This document shows, piece by piece, positions 18,420 through 26,900 of a stretch of DNA of 50,881 bases. Made by a program: the position numbers and the translations under genes. Location: NCBI GenBank assembly GCA_036501535.1, contig DASYAE010000165.1, positions 1 through 50,881 on the forward strand, given 5' to 3'. The notes beneath the pieces are model-generated. The model made no database searches. It was not told the origin of the DNA and was given only the letters and a program-made list of their open reading frames with translations. The DNA is from DASYAE01 sp036501535 (GTDB lineage: Bacteria; Actinomycetota; Actinomycetes; Streptomycetales; Catenulisporaceae). Position 1 is the stretch's first letter; each line of letters starts with the position of its first letter.

Positions 18420-21046
18420 TACCGGACCTCGGCGGGCACGCCGGCCACCGCACGGCCGGCGGGCACCGGCCCGGCGGCGGTTCGCCGTTGTCCGATCAAC
18501 GCGTCCACGGTGAACAGTGCGTCGGGACGCGGATCGAGCACGTGGCACAGGGCGAGCAGTACCCCGGCGGAGCCGCTCCACAGGTCGGCGCTGTATCGCA
18601 GGGTCTGGTGGCCGAGCATGCGCATGCCGGTGGGGTGGGGGACGGCGTATTTGAACAGTCCGCAGGCGACGTCCAGCGAGGCGCGCCGGCACGACTCGTC
18701 GCCGGTGAGCAGGGCGCGGTCGGCGAGGGTGAACGCATGCCCCGCAAGCCCCTGGAAGAGCCCTGACATGATGGCGTATTTCACTCTCAGCGTCGCCAGC
18801 AACCGGGGCATCGCTTCCGCCAGTCGCTCGTCCGCGCCCGCGTGAAGGCAGCGGGTCGCCGTGTAGGCGATGCCCGATGAACCCGCGTAAAGGTAGGGCA
18901 TCGCGCGGCGGTCCTTCGCCGATACCGGGAACAGCAGGTCGGGAGCGTCCAACTCGGCCGCCCGGTCGAGTTCGGAGTGCAGCAGTCGCACGGCGCGCGC
19001 CTGGTAGCCCTCGTCGCCGGTGACCCCCGCCAATTGTTGGAACAACAAGGCGACGCCGCCGCGGCCGTGCGCCAACCCCACAGGCTCGTAGGGTTCGAGC
19101 AGCGACTGCAGCCGGCTGTCCGACGAGAGGTAATCCGCGAGCGCGTAGGCCCGGTCGACGTGGTGCGGGTCGCCGGTGTGCCCGTACAGGGCCAGGTGGG
19201 TCAGCGCCACCCCGGCAGCGCCGCCGAACAGGTCCGCGCATTCGGCGGTGAGCGGATGGCGGTCGGCGGCGGCGAGCAGGTCGCGTGCCTCGTCGAGCAG
19301 GCCGCAGTCGGCCAGCACGCGCGCGATTCCGGCGTTGCCCACATACAGTCCCGGACCGAGGTCGCCGGCCTTGTCCAGCGCGTCCCGCCGCAGCCGGTCC
19401 AGCAGCCGGTCCGGCAGATCCCTGCCGGCGCGGCGCAGCGCGTGTACGACTCCCGCCGTGCCGTACGCGATGCAGATCGTGTTGGACAGGTACCCGGACG
19501 GTATGGTCGGGAACACCCGCGTTCGGTTGTCGTGGTCCGCCATCGCCACCAGCGCATCGGCGACCTTGTCACGTAGTTCGGAAAGCTGCCGGATCGGATC
19601 TTCGGCCACCTGCTCGGGCATCGGGAAATCCGCACGGCGCGAGGGTGTGTGATATCTCGTCACGCGCTTCCACAGGGCCGGCGGGATGGGCCCTCGCTCG
19701 TTCAGATCGTGGTGTAGATGGGCCAGCGCGTCCGGGTTGTATTCCCGAACCATGCCCAGCGGGCCGCAGAGAACCTGGGTCAGCGCGGACAGGCCGTAGT
19801 CGTCGTAGATCGCCGGGTCGTCCGCCGCCAGGGCCGCCGGTGGCATGAACCCGGGCGTACCGGTGCGCAGGAGCGGCCCGCCCACGCGGTGGGCCGAGCC
19901 GAAGTCGACGAGCCGGACCGCGTCGCCGTCACCGACGATCACGTTGCCCGCGCTGAGGTCGATGAAGACGTATCCGGCGGCGTGCAGCCGGTCCAATGTC
20001 AGTTCGAGGGCGGACACGATCTGCTCGCAACGGCGATAGTAGGCCGCGATCTCCTCCGGTGTGGAGCCCGCGAGGAACCCCGGGTGGGTGCTGCTTACCC
20101 AGGCACCCAGGGTCAGGCCGTCCACGTGCTCGCACACCAGGAACTCGTGTTCCCACTTGCGGAAGTAGCGGATCGGTTCGGGCGCCAGTCCCGGTGCGGC
20201 CTCGTGAAGCGCCGTCAACGTCCGCCATTCCTCGCGCAACTGCTCCTGCGCGCTGGCGCCGTCCTCCCGGAAGCCGGTATGCGCCCGCGCCTCCTTGATG
20301 AACACCTGGCGGCCGGTGGCCAGCTCTCGCCCGCGGTATGTGCCGCCCGCGCTGGTATAGCGGATGGAGGAGTCGATGGCGAAGCCGGCGAAGTCGCTGC
20401 CTTCCGCGGTGCCGGAGCGGGATCCGGCGAACGGGTCGACGACCTCCTCCGGAAGGTGGAAGGAGGCACCGCGCCGGTCCAGTACGAGCCGGCCGGCGCG
20501 GTCGTGAGTCAGCGCCTCGAGCGTGCCGTCGGCGCGTGGCCGGAAGTGCCGCAAGAAGGCCCCGTACCGGTAGTACACCGTGCTGGAGTCCTTGTAGCGC
20601 CGGTCGGTAAGGATATAGGGCCCCCTCTCGTCGGCGAGTGCCGCGCGTAACGCCTCCATCAGGCGGCGCGCGGTTTCGACATCCGCCGGATAGGCGGCGA
20701 TGAACTTGCCGCTCTGCGGGCGTTGTGCGAGCTTGTCGTGGGTCCACTGGTAGAAGAGTCTCGTGGAGAGGTGCTTGAACGACACCTCGTGCTGGAAGCA
20801 GACCTGCGACGCCTTGTCGAGGACGTGCTGGACGCGTTCAGGTCTCGTGGACACGTGAACCTTCCAGCCGTCACCGGCCAACCTCGTGCGCTCCGGCAGA
20901 TGCCACTGGGTCCACACCCCGGACTCGATGCCCACCCACCCCGGGGGCAGCCTGTTCGGCCTGAGCAGCCCGCCACCGTCGCGCGCGGTCTCCAGCGGTT
21001 CGTAGAACTCGCGGTCGGCGGCGAGGAACTCGTACGGAAACTCCAT
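18419..21046 (-). CDS. Class III lanthionine synthetase (LanKC-type)
   Basis: An 875-residue three-domain enzyme that phosphorylates Ser/Thr of the precursor, eliminates phosphate and cyclises Cys onto the dehydro residues. An N-terminal lyase-like region (about 1-215) precedes a Ser/Thr kinase domain with Lys251 (VFIKEAR), the catalytic loop FIDLSAGNVIV (Asp363) and VDFGSA (Asp381). The C-terminal LanC-like barrel (about 520-850) has GLAHGRGGVALL where zinc-dependent cyclases have a Cys-His-Gly motif, and the other zinc Cys is not visible, so class III rather than IV. ATG 21046 is chosen for GGAGGT just upstream; 21058 is an alternative. A TTA codon is at 20648-20650. The stop codon overlaps the exporter start. 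Confidence 0.93.
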   Translation of the reverse strand: MEFPYEFLAADREFYEPLETARDGGGLLRPNRLPPGWVGIESGVWTQWHLPERTRLAGDGWKVHVSTRPERVQHVLDKASQVCFQHEVSFKHLSTRLFYQWTHDKLAQRPQSGKFIAAYPADVETARRLMEALRAALADERGPYILTDRRYKDSSTVYYRYGAFLRHFRPRADGTLEALTHDRAGRLVLDRRGASFHLPEEVVDPFAGSRSGTAEGSDFAGFAIDSSIRYTSAGGTYRGRELATGRQVFIKEARAHTGFREDGASAQEQLREEWRTLTALHEAAPGLAPEPIRYFRKWEHEFLVCEHVDGLTLGAWVSSTHPGFLAGSTPEEIAAYYRRCEQIVSALELTLDRLHAAGYVFIDLSAGNVIVGDGDAVRLVDFGSAHRVGGPLLRTGTPGFMPPAALAADDPAIYDDYGLSALTQVLCGPLGMVREYNPDALAHLHHDLNERGPIPPALWKRVTRYHTPSRRADFPMPEQVAEDPIRQLSELRDKVADALVAMADHDNRTRVFPTIPSGYLSNTICIAYGTAGVVHALRRAGRDLPDRLLDRLRRDALDKAGDLGPGLYVGNAGIARVLADCGLLDEARDLLAAADRHPLTAECADLFGGAAGVALTHLALYGHTGDPHHVDRAYALADYLSSDSRLQSLLEPYEPVGLAHGRGGVALLFQQLAGVTGDEGYQARAVRLLHSELDRAAELDAPDLLFPVSAKDRRAMPYLYAGSSGIAYTATRCLHAGADERLAEAMPRLLATLRVKYAIMSGLFQGLAGHAFTLADRALLTGDESCRRASLDVACGLFKYAVPHPTGMRMLGHQTLRYSADLWSGSAGVLLALCHVLDPRPDALFTVDALIGQRRTAAGPVPAGRAVAGVPAEVR

Positions 21047-21095
21047 CGGTACCTCCATGAACGAGGTCGAGCAGTCGTCATAGGCACAAAATGCG

Positions 21096-21132
21096 GCGTG
21101 TTCCGGCCCCGTCGCGCAGGGCCAGAACACGC
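21096..21132 (-). terminator. Hairpin between precursor genes and synthetase
   Basis: Arms at 21096-21109 and 21119-21132 (GCGTGTTCCGGCCC against GGGCCAGAACACGC) pair at 13 of 14 positions. Read on the minus strand the hairpin is followed by a TTTT run. It lies about 100 bases after the last precursor gene and 50 before the synthetase, so it can act as a partial terminator that keeps peptide mRNA above enzyme mRNA. Confidence 0.65.
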
Positions 21133-21233
21133 ACTACTACCTCGAGATCATTCGCAGGTAGGGCTCGCACGAGTGTGGGCGCTCACACGACCGGCCCGCC
21201 TTCGGCTCGTCGACACGAGCAATGCCGATCGTG

Positions 21234-21416
21234 CTAAAGGCTTTCCGCACCACAGCTGTAGTCGTTCCCACAGACGCTGCTGGTGCTGATCGCCATCGCG
21301 TGCGCTTCGACGTCCGGCTCCTCGGAAGCGATCTCCTGGAGCGCGAGGACGGCCTCGGCGTCCTTGTCCTCGGTGGCACCCGCGGCGGGGGTGGTGGACT
21401 CGTTCTCTTCCGGCAT
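21234..21416 (-). CDS. Class III lanthipeptide precursor peptide 1
   Basis: A 60-residue precursor. The acidic leader carries VLALQEIASEEPDVEAHA, with the L-x-L-Q helix that class III synthetases read. The likely core is STSSVCGNDYSCGAESL: six Ser/Thr and two Cys, with Ser/Cys spacing able to form lanthionine or labionin rings. CAGGAG lies 8 bases before ATG 21416. It is a tandem copy of precursor 2: the leader DNA is almost identical, whereas the core and stop region differ. It is not present in sulfur-metabolism or other contexts here, and the adjacent synthetase is its obvious modifying enzyme. The leader cleavage point is inferred from where the two paralogues diverge. Confidence 0.9.
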   Translation of the reverse strand: MPEENESTTPAAGATEDKDAEAVLALQEIASEEPDVEAHAMAISTSSVCGNDYSCGAESL

Positions 21417-21438
21417 GGCCGACTCCTGTCTGCAAGCC

Positions 21439-21458
21439 CAGGCGGTGTGTTCCGCCTG
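21439..21458 (-). promoter_or_regulatory. Inverted repeat upstream of precursor 1
   Basis: CAGGCGG-TGTGTT-CCGCCTG is a perfect seven-pair inverted repeat whose near edge is 22 bases before ATG 21416. The same element, with different stem bases but the same loop, precedes precursor 2. It could be an operator or a stem in the mRNA leader. Confidence 0.5.
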
Positions 21459-21483
21459 CCGGCTGCGGATCCAGCTGATCGTG

Positions 21484-21672
21484 CTAGCTGAGGGACGTCC
21501 CGGAACAACTGTGGTCGCAGCCCGCACCGGTGCTGGCGGTGCTGATCGCCATCGCGTGCGCTTCGACGTCCGGCTCCTCGGAAGCGATCTCCTGGAGCGC
21601 GAGGACGGCCTCGGCGTCCTTGTCCTCGGTGGCACCCGCGGCGGGGGCGGTGGACTCGTTCTCTTCCGGCAT
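21484..21672 (-). CDS. Class III lanthipeptide precursor peptide 2
   Basis: A 62-residue precursor. Its leader differs from precursor 1 at a single residue (Ala for Thr at position 9). The likely core is STASTGAGCDHSCSGTSLS, with two Cys four apart and many Ser/Thr. It is the first gene of the leftward lanthipeptide transcription unit, followed by precursor 1, the synthetase and the exporter. The start ATG 21672 is preceded by an AGGAG ribosome site, as in precursor 1. The divergent radical SAM operon starts about 300 bases away, so it is possible that those enzymes also act on these peptides. Confidence 0.9.
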   Translation of the reverse strand: MPEENESTAPAAGATEDKDAEAVLALQEIASEEPDVEAHAMAISTASTGAGCDHSCSGTSLS

Positions 21673-21695
21673 GGCCGACTCCTATCTGCAAGCCC

Positions 21696-21713
21696 CGGCG
21701 GTGTGTTCCGCCG
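21696..21713 (-). promoter_or_regulatory. Inverted repeat upstream of precursor 2
   Basis: CGGCGG-TGTGTT-CCGCCG is the second copy of the element seen before precursor 1, with its near edge 23 bases before ATG 21672. The stem base change (A to C on one arm, T to G on the other) keeps pairing. Confidence 0.5.
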
Positions 21714-21978
21714 ATGCCCAGGACGCTAGGTGTGACCACGCCGGAAGCGATTCGCGGCCGGTATACGGCGAATATGTGCCGAGGCCCACGGTGGTTGCCC
21801 CGCCCCGCCGACCGCCGTCACCACTCGCCGCTTGGAGATTCGCCGTCCGGTGGATGGCCTGTCGGCTGCGGATTTATCGGAAACGAATTCACACTGACCA
21901 CAAATCTGAACCCACCCTGTCGACACTTCTCTCACCTGGCCGAGGCCGGCCGGGCGGCGATCAGGAAGGGGGACCGGC
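21714..21978. promoter_or_regulatory. Divergent intergenic region between precursors and radical SAM operon
   Basis: About 265 bases that must hold the promoters of both RiPP transcription units. It contains the palindrome GCCGGTATACGGC (21757-21771 region) and an AT-richer stretch (21870-21912) unusual for this DNA. No -35/-10 pairs can be assigned with confidence. No further precursor peptide is encoded here. Confidence 0.45.
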
Positions 21979-23055
21979 GTGGATCTCGCGGCGCTCGTCC
22001 GGTCGCGCCCCGTACCCGGCGCCGGGCTCCTGCTGACTGTCACTGCACGCTGCCCGTTGCGTTGCGCGCACTGCTGCACGGCATCGACCATGGAGAGCAG
22101 CGAACCCGACCCGGGCCACCTGCTGCGCTTCGTCGATTCGTTCACCGTGCGGGACCGCCCCGAAGTCGTCCTGATGACCGGCGGCGAGCCGCTGCTACGG
22201 CCGGAACTTGTGACCGGACTGGCGCAGGCGGCGCGGCGTGCGGGATCTCGCACCGCCGTGCTGAGCGGGGCGTTCTTCGCTCGCCACGATCGGATACCGG
22301 CGCGCATCCTGCGGGCGGTCCGCGCCGTCGACCACTTCTCGGTCAGCGTCGACGCCTTCCACGAGCGGGAGGTCCGACGTGCGGACGTGTTCCGCACCTT
22401 GCAGCAGGTGCTGGACTGCGGCATCCCGGTGAGCATCCACGCAACCGGTAGCGGGCCGGACGATCCTTACCTGGCCGAGCTGGTCGCCGCGACCAGGCGA
22501 TCATTCGGCGACAACGTACCGATGCTCGTCAATACACTGCGATCGTTCGGCCGGGCCGCCGAGTGGCTGGCCGCGACCGCGACGCCGGTTGACGGTCAGC
22601 GGGTGCTGCCTTGCGCCATGGCGGCCTGGCCTGTGGTGGCCCACGACGGCGCGGTCCTCGCCTGTTGCAACCAGGAAGCAGTGAACCGGCGCCCGGTACC
22701 CACACACCTGTCGCTGGGACACATCGAGTCCGACGATTGGCCGACCGTACTGCGCCGCACGCTGTCATCGCCGGTGCTGCGGATGATCCGGGCCACCGGG
22801 CCGGCGTACCTGATCGCGCGGTACGGCGAACCGACTCCCGGCCACGGATACTGCGACAGCTGCCGACGGCTCGGCGACCGGCCCGAGGTGGTCGACGCGC
22901 TGCAGGCCGTCGCCTCCGGGCCGGTGGGTGCATTGCTGGACCGGCAGGCGGCACTGATGCAGTACGAGTCCGGCCCGGTGGCCTTCGTCCGCCGCCACGG
23001 CTGCGCCCGGTACGCCGATCTCGTCGCGCCGGCACCCGACGGCCGGAGGACATGA
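21979..23055 (+). CDS. Radical SAM enzyme of the RiPP region
   Basis: A 358-residue radical SAM protein. C25-x3-C29-x2-C32 (CPLRCAHC) binds the catalytic [4Fe-4S] cluster and SAM, and LMTGGEPLLRPELV is the GGE motif. The C-terminal part has more Cys (LPCAMA, LACCNQEA, YCDSCRRLG), which may hold an auxiliary cluster in a SPASM/twitch-like way. GTG 21979 has a strong GGAAGGGGGA before it. It heads a six-gene operon and its stop overlaps the start of the diiron protein. Its substrate could be the two lanthipeptide precursors, which diverge from it, or the aroma-sacti protein two genes downstream. Confidence 0.88.
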   Translation: MDLAALVRSRPVPGAGLLLTVTARCPLRCAHCCTASTMESSEPDPGHLLRFVDSFTVRDRPEVVLMTGGEPLLRPELVTGLAQAARRAGSRTAVLSGAFFARHDRIPARILRAVRAVDHFSVSVDAFHEREVRRADVFRTLQQVLDCGIPVSIHATGSGPDDPYLAELVAATRRSFGDNVPMLVNTLRSFGRAAEWLAATATPVDGQRVLPCAMAAWPVVAHDGAVLACCNQEAVNRRPVPTHLSLGHIESDDWPTVLRRTLSSPVLRMIRATGPAYLIARYGEPTPGHGYCDSCRRLGDRPEVVDALQAVASGPVGALLDRQAALMQYESGPVAFVRRHGCARYADLVAPAPDGRRT

Positions 23056-23732
23056 TGGACCGCACGTCGGGCGGCTCGATCGCCGCGATGCGTATCAAGT
23101 TGGCACTGACCAAGCCCGTGTTGCAGGCGGCGGCCGCCCGACTGTGGCAGCTTCCGGGGCTGGCGCAGCGCTATCCCGCCTACCTGTGCGCGATGCACGG
23201 CGTTATCCGCGCGTCGGTTCCGCTGATGGAACTCGCTGCGCGGCGCTGCGCCGACCGGGCCGCAGACGACCCGGTGGCCGGTCCGTTGCGTCAGTACCTG
23301 CTGCGCCACATCGAGCAGGAGCGGGGACACGACGACTGGCTGCTGGCCGACCTGGCCGCCTTGGGCTGTGACCTGCCCCGCCGCGTCGCCGCGCAGCCCT
23401 CGCCCACGGTCGCGCGACTGGCCGGGGCTCAGTACTACTGGATCGAGCATTACCACCCGGTGGCCCTGATGGGCTACATCGCCGTGCTCGAGGGCAACGC
23501 CCCCACGCCCGAACTCGGCGACTGGATCGTGCGCACCGCCGGCGTACCGGAGGGCGCCGTGCGCACTGCGCGGGAACACGCCGAGCTGGACACCCGACAT
23601 GCCGAGGCGGCCTTCCACCTGCTGGAGGCTCTTCCGTTGACCGCGGCGCAGACAGACGCGGTCACGATCAGCGGCCTGCACACCGCGGAGACACTCATCA
23701 GGCTGTTCGCAGACGTGGTACGCGCGAGCTGA
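23055..23732 (+). CDS. Haem-oxygenase-like iron-containing redox enzyme family protein
   Basis: A 225-residue all-helical protein. HIEQERGHDDW (residues 85-95) and EHAELDTRHAEAAFHLL (about residue 175) give the spaced Glu/His/Asp residues that bind a diiron centre in haem-oxygenase-like oxidases; YYWIEHYHPVALMGY adds a third helix motif. Such enzymes use O2 to oxidise, cleave or decarboxylate substrates, including amino-acid side chains. ATG 23055 is preferred because GGAGG is 5 bases upstream; ATG 23052 overlaps the previous stop. Pairing with a radical SAM enzyme suggests sequential peptide modification. Confidence 0.78.
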   Translation: MDRTSGGSIAAMRIKLALTKPVLQAAAARLWQLPGLAQRYPAYLCAMHGVIRASVPLMELAARRCADRAADDPVAGPLRQYLLRHIEQERGHDDWLLADLAALGCDLPRRVAAQPSPTVARLAGAQYYWIEHYHPVALMGYIAVLEGNAPTPELGDWIVRTAGVPEGAVRTAREHAELDTRHAEAAFHLLEALPLTAAQTDAVTISGLHTAETLIRLFADVVRAS

Positions 23733-23744
23733 AGGGAGAAGGTC

Positions 23745-23945
23745 ATGACCGGACCGTCACACACGCTGGCCGACCTGGAGGCCCACGGCTTCCCGGTCGG
23801 TGCCCTTACCAGCGAGCAGCGGGAAGTCCTGTTGGCACTGACCACCGAAGAGCTGGCGCTGCTGATCGACATCAAGGCCCGGCTGGACGAGGTGGGCCCC
23901 GAGGTCCAGGCACACAGTGAGGTCGCTGGTGCGGCACTCTTCTAA
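23745..23945 (+). CDS. Aroma-sacti cluster domain small protein
   Basis: A 66-residue protein with the pattern seen in proteins annotated as aroma-sacti cluster domain: HGFPVGALTSEQREVLLALT, then EELALLIDIKARLDEVGPEV and a short Gly/Ala-aromatic tail (AGAALF). These small proteins often lie beside radical SAM enzymes and may be RiPP precursors or recognition elements. It contains no Cys, so it cannot itself carry sactionine thioethers. GGGAGAAGG precedes the ATG. It starts 12 bases after the diiron gene, and its end overlaps the start of the cyclase gene by 17 bases, so it belongs to the operon. Confidence 0.75.
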   Translation: MTGPSHTLADLEAHGFPVGALTSEQREVLLALTTEELALLIDIKARLDEVGPEVQAHSEVAGAALF

Positions 23946-26900
23946 GCCGCCGCCGGTGCACTGCACCTCCTGCGGCGAGCAGATGCCGCCCGGCGCACGC
24001 TTCTGCCCGAACTGCGGCACCTCGAGCGCACCGACCGCCCCGGCCGAGGAGCGGAAGCTGGTGACCGTGCTCTTCTGCGACCTCGTCGGCTCCACCGCGC
24101 TCTCCGAGGCGCTCGACCCGGAGACCCTGCGGTCGGTGACCCTGCGCTATTTCGCGGCGATGCAATCCGAGATCGAGGAGTTCGGCGGAACCGTGGAGAA
24201 GTTCATCGGCGACGCGGTGATGGCGGTCTTCGGCGTGCCGGTGATGCACGACGACGACGCGCACCGCGCCGTGGCCGCCGCGCTCGGCATGCTCGACGCG
24301 CTCGCGGGACTCAACGCGCAGCTTGAGCCCTCGCTCGGGGTCCGGCTGCAGGTCCGCATCGGTGTGAATACGGGCCCTGCGGTCACCGGCGCGGACATCG
24401 CGGCCCGGCAGGCGCTGGTCTCCGGCGAGACGGTCAACGTGGCCGCGCGGCTCGAGCAGAACGCGGGCGAGGGGGAGATCCTCATCGGCCCGGTGACCCG
24501 CGAGGCCGTCGGGCCCGCCGCGCGGGCCGAGGCCGTCGGCCCGCTGCGGCTCAAGGGCAAGCAGGACCCTGTCATCGCGCACCGGCTGCTCGGGCTCGGC
24601 GAGGACGCCCCGGAGCTCACCCGCCGCTTCGACCTGCCCTTCGTGGGGCGCGAGGCGCTGCTCGGGGAGCTCGACGCAGTACTCGAATCGACGCGCGGCG
24701 GAGCGAGGATGGCCACTGTGCAGGGGGAGCCGGGTATCGGCAAGACCCGTCTCGTGCGCACGTGGCTCGACCGCGCGTCCCGGCCGATCGCGGTCGGTGT
24801 GGGCCGCTGCCGCCCCTATGGCGAGCGCGGCAGCCTCGCGCCGCTCGCCGACGCGATGCGGCAACTGCTGGAAGAAGAAGCGGGCGCGCAAGCCGCAGAA
24901 CGCCACGGCGAGGCGATGGCCGTGCTCGCGGGCGGACTGCTGCGCGACGGGACTCCGGGCTCTTCGATAGACGCGACCTGCGGCGCGCTCATATGCGTGC
25001 TCGACAGCGTTACGAGAGACCGCGTCTCGGAAGACCGTGCCTTGGCGGAGAGCACTGCGAAAGAACGAACCGTGGTGATCGCCCTCGACGACTGCCAGTG
25101 GGTGAGCGATCCTTTGCTGGACCTGCTCGACCGGCTGGTGGACGCGGCGAGCGGCTCCGCCGTGCTGGTGCTGAGGCTGGCCCGGCTCGAGTTCGCCGAC
25201 CGCCGGGCCGGGCGACCCGGCCACACCGACCAAGCCGATGTGCGCCGGTGCACGCTCACCGTTCCCGCGCTCTCTTCGGGCGAGTGCGAGACGCTGGCCG
25301 ACGCGCTGGTCGAGGTCGGCGCGCACCTGTCCGGAGGCCGGGCCCGGCTGATCGAGCAGTCCGGCGGCAACCCCTTCCATCTCGAGCAGCTGATCGCCGC
25401 GATCCGCGAGACGGATCAGGACGATGAGATCCCGCACTCCTTGCAGGCGCTGCTCGGCGCGCGGCTCGACGCGCTCGATCCCGCCGAGCGCACCGCGCTG
25501 GACCTGGCCGCGGTGCTCGGCCGGGAATTCGCCCCGCCGCACGTGGCGGCACTGGCCGAGGCGGAATCCGAGGGCGCGGCGGTCCACGGCGCATTCGCGG
25601 GCTTGAGCCGCAGGCACCTGATCGAGGCGGCCGGAGCACCGGACCTGGTAGCGGGTCGAGCGTTGCCTGCGCACGTCGCGTTGCGCTTCAGCAGCGGTCT
25701 GGTTCACGAGGCGACGTATCAGGCCATGGCGAAACGCACGCGGGCCGACCGGCACGAGCGGGCCGCCGACGTCCTGCTGGCCCGCGACGCGGCGGATTCG
25801 ACCGTCGCGGGCCATCTCGAGCGCGCCTACACCTATCGCGCGGAGCTGGGCGTGCGCGACGATGCGCTCGAGACACTGCGGCGACGCGCCGCCGCCCTGC
25901 TCGCCTCCGCCGGAGCGCAGGCCCTCGCCCGCTCCGACCTCGCCTGGGCCGGGACGCTGCTCGAACGCGCCGTCGGCCTCTTCGCCCCGGGAGAACCGGG
26001 TTGGGCCCGCGCGACCAGGCAGCTCGGCGAGGTGCGGGTGGCCGCCGGCCGGGCCGAGGAAGGCAGGGCACTGCTACGGTTGGTGCTGGACCGGACAAGG
26101 CTCGAAAGAACAGCGCTCGACGGCTCGTCCGAGTCCGTGGAAGCCGCGCACACCGCGCTCGCCCTCGCCGTCTCTGAACCCGACCACGCGGTCGAGGCCG
26201 CCGCGCGGGCCGCCCGCCGCGCGCTGCCCGTCTTCGCGGCCGCGGGCGACGACCTGGGCCTGGCCCGGGCGACCGTCCGGATGGCGCAGGAACAGCAGCT
26301 GCTCGGCCGGCACGCGCGCGCCGCCCAGCTGCTCGACCGGAGCCTGGCCCACGCGGCCCGCTGCGACGCGGAGCCGGAACCGGAGCTGGCCCTCGCGCTC
26401 GGCGCCGTCGGCGTCTCGCTGTGGCGCGGCCCGACGCCGGTGGCCGTCGCGGCCGGGCGCTGCCGGGAACTGCTCGCCCGGTACGGCGGCCCGCGCCCCG
26501 GCGTCCGCGTCACGCTCGCCTGCCCGCTCGCCGTGCTCCTCGCGCTCGGCGACGACCCGGGGCGCGGGCGCGCGCTGCTGGCCGAGGCCCGGCGCACGGC
26601 CGGGGAACTGGGCTACGCCGAGGGCCGGATCGTGCTGCCGGTCTTCGCGGCCACGGTCGAGGCGCTGGACGGCGAACCGGCGGCGGCGCTCACGCTGCTC
26701 GGGCAGGCCGAGTCGGCCGCGCGGGCCCTCGGCGCGCACGGGATGCTCGGCATGATCGCGCTCGAGCAGGCCAGGGTGCTGCTGGACCTGGGCCGCGGTG
26801 CCGAGGCCGCCGCCCGGGCGGACGCCGCCGGAGCCCCGGAGCGGCTGCTGCTCTCCGACGCCGCGGACCTCGCCGGGACGCGGGCCCGGCTCGCGGCCGC

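Noticed and set aside
18419..21046. Synthetase as class IV (LanL)
   Set aside because: The cyclase domain has AHG where zinc-binding cyclases have CHG, and no second zinc Cys is visible.
23745..23945. Aroma-sacti protein as a classical sactipeptide precursor
   Set aside because: It has no Cys, so a sulfur-to-alpha-carbon thioether cannot form on it.
23872..25815. 647-residue minus-strand frame across the cyclase gene
   Set aside because: Shadow of a clearly coding plus strand.
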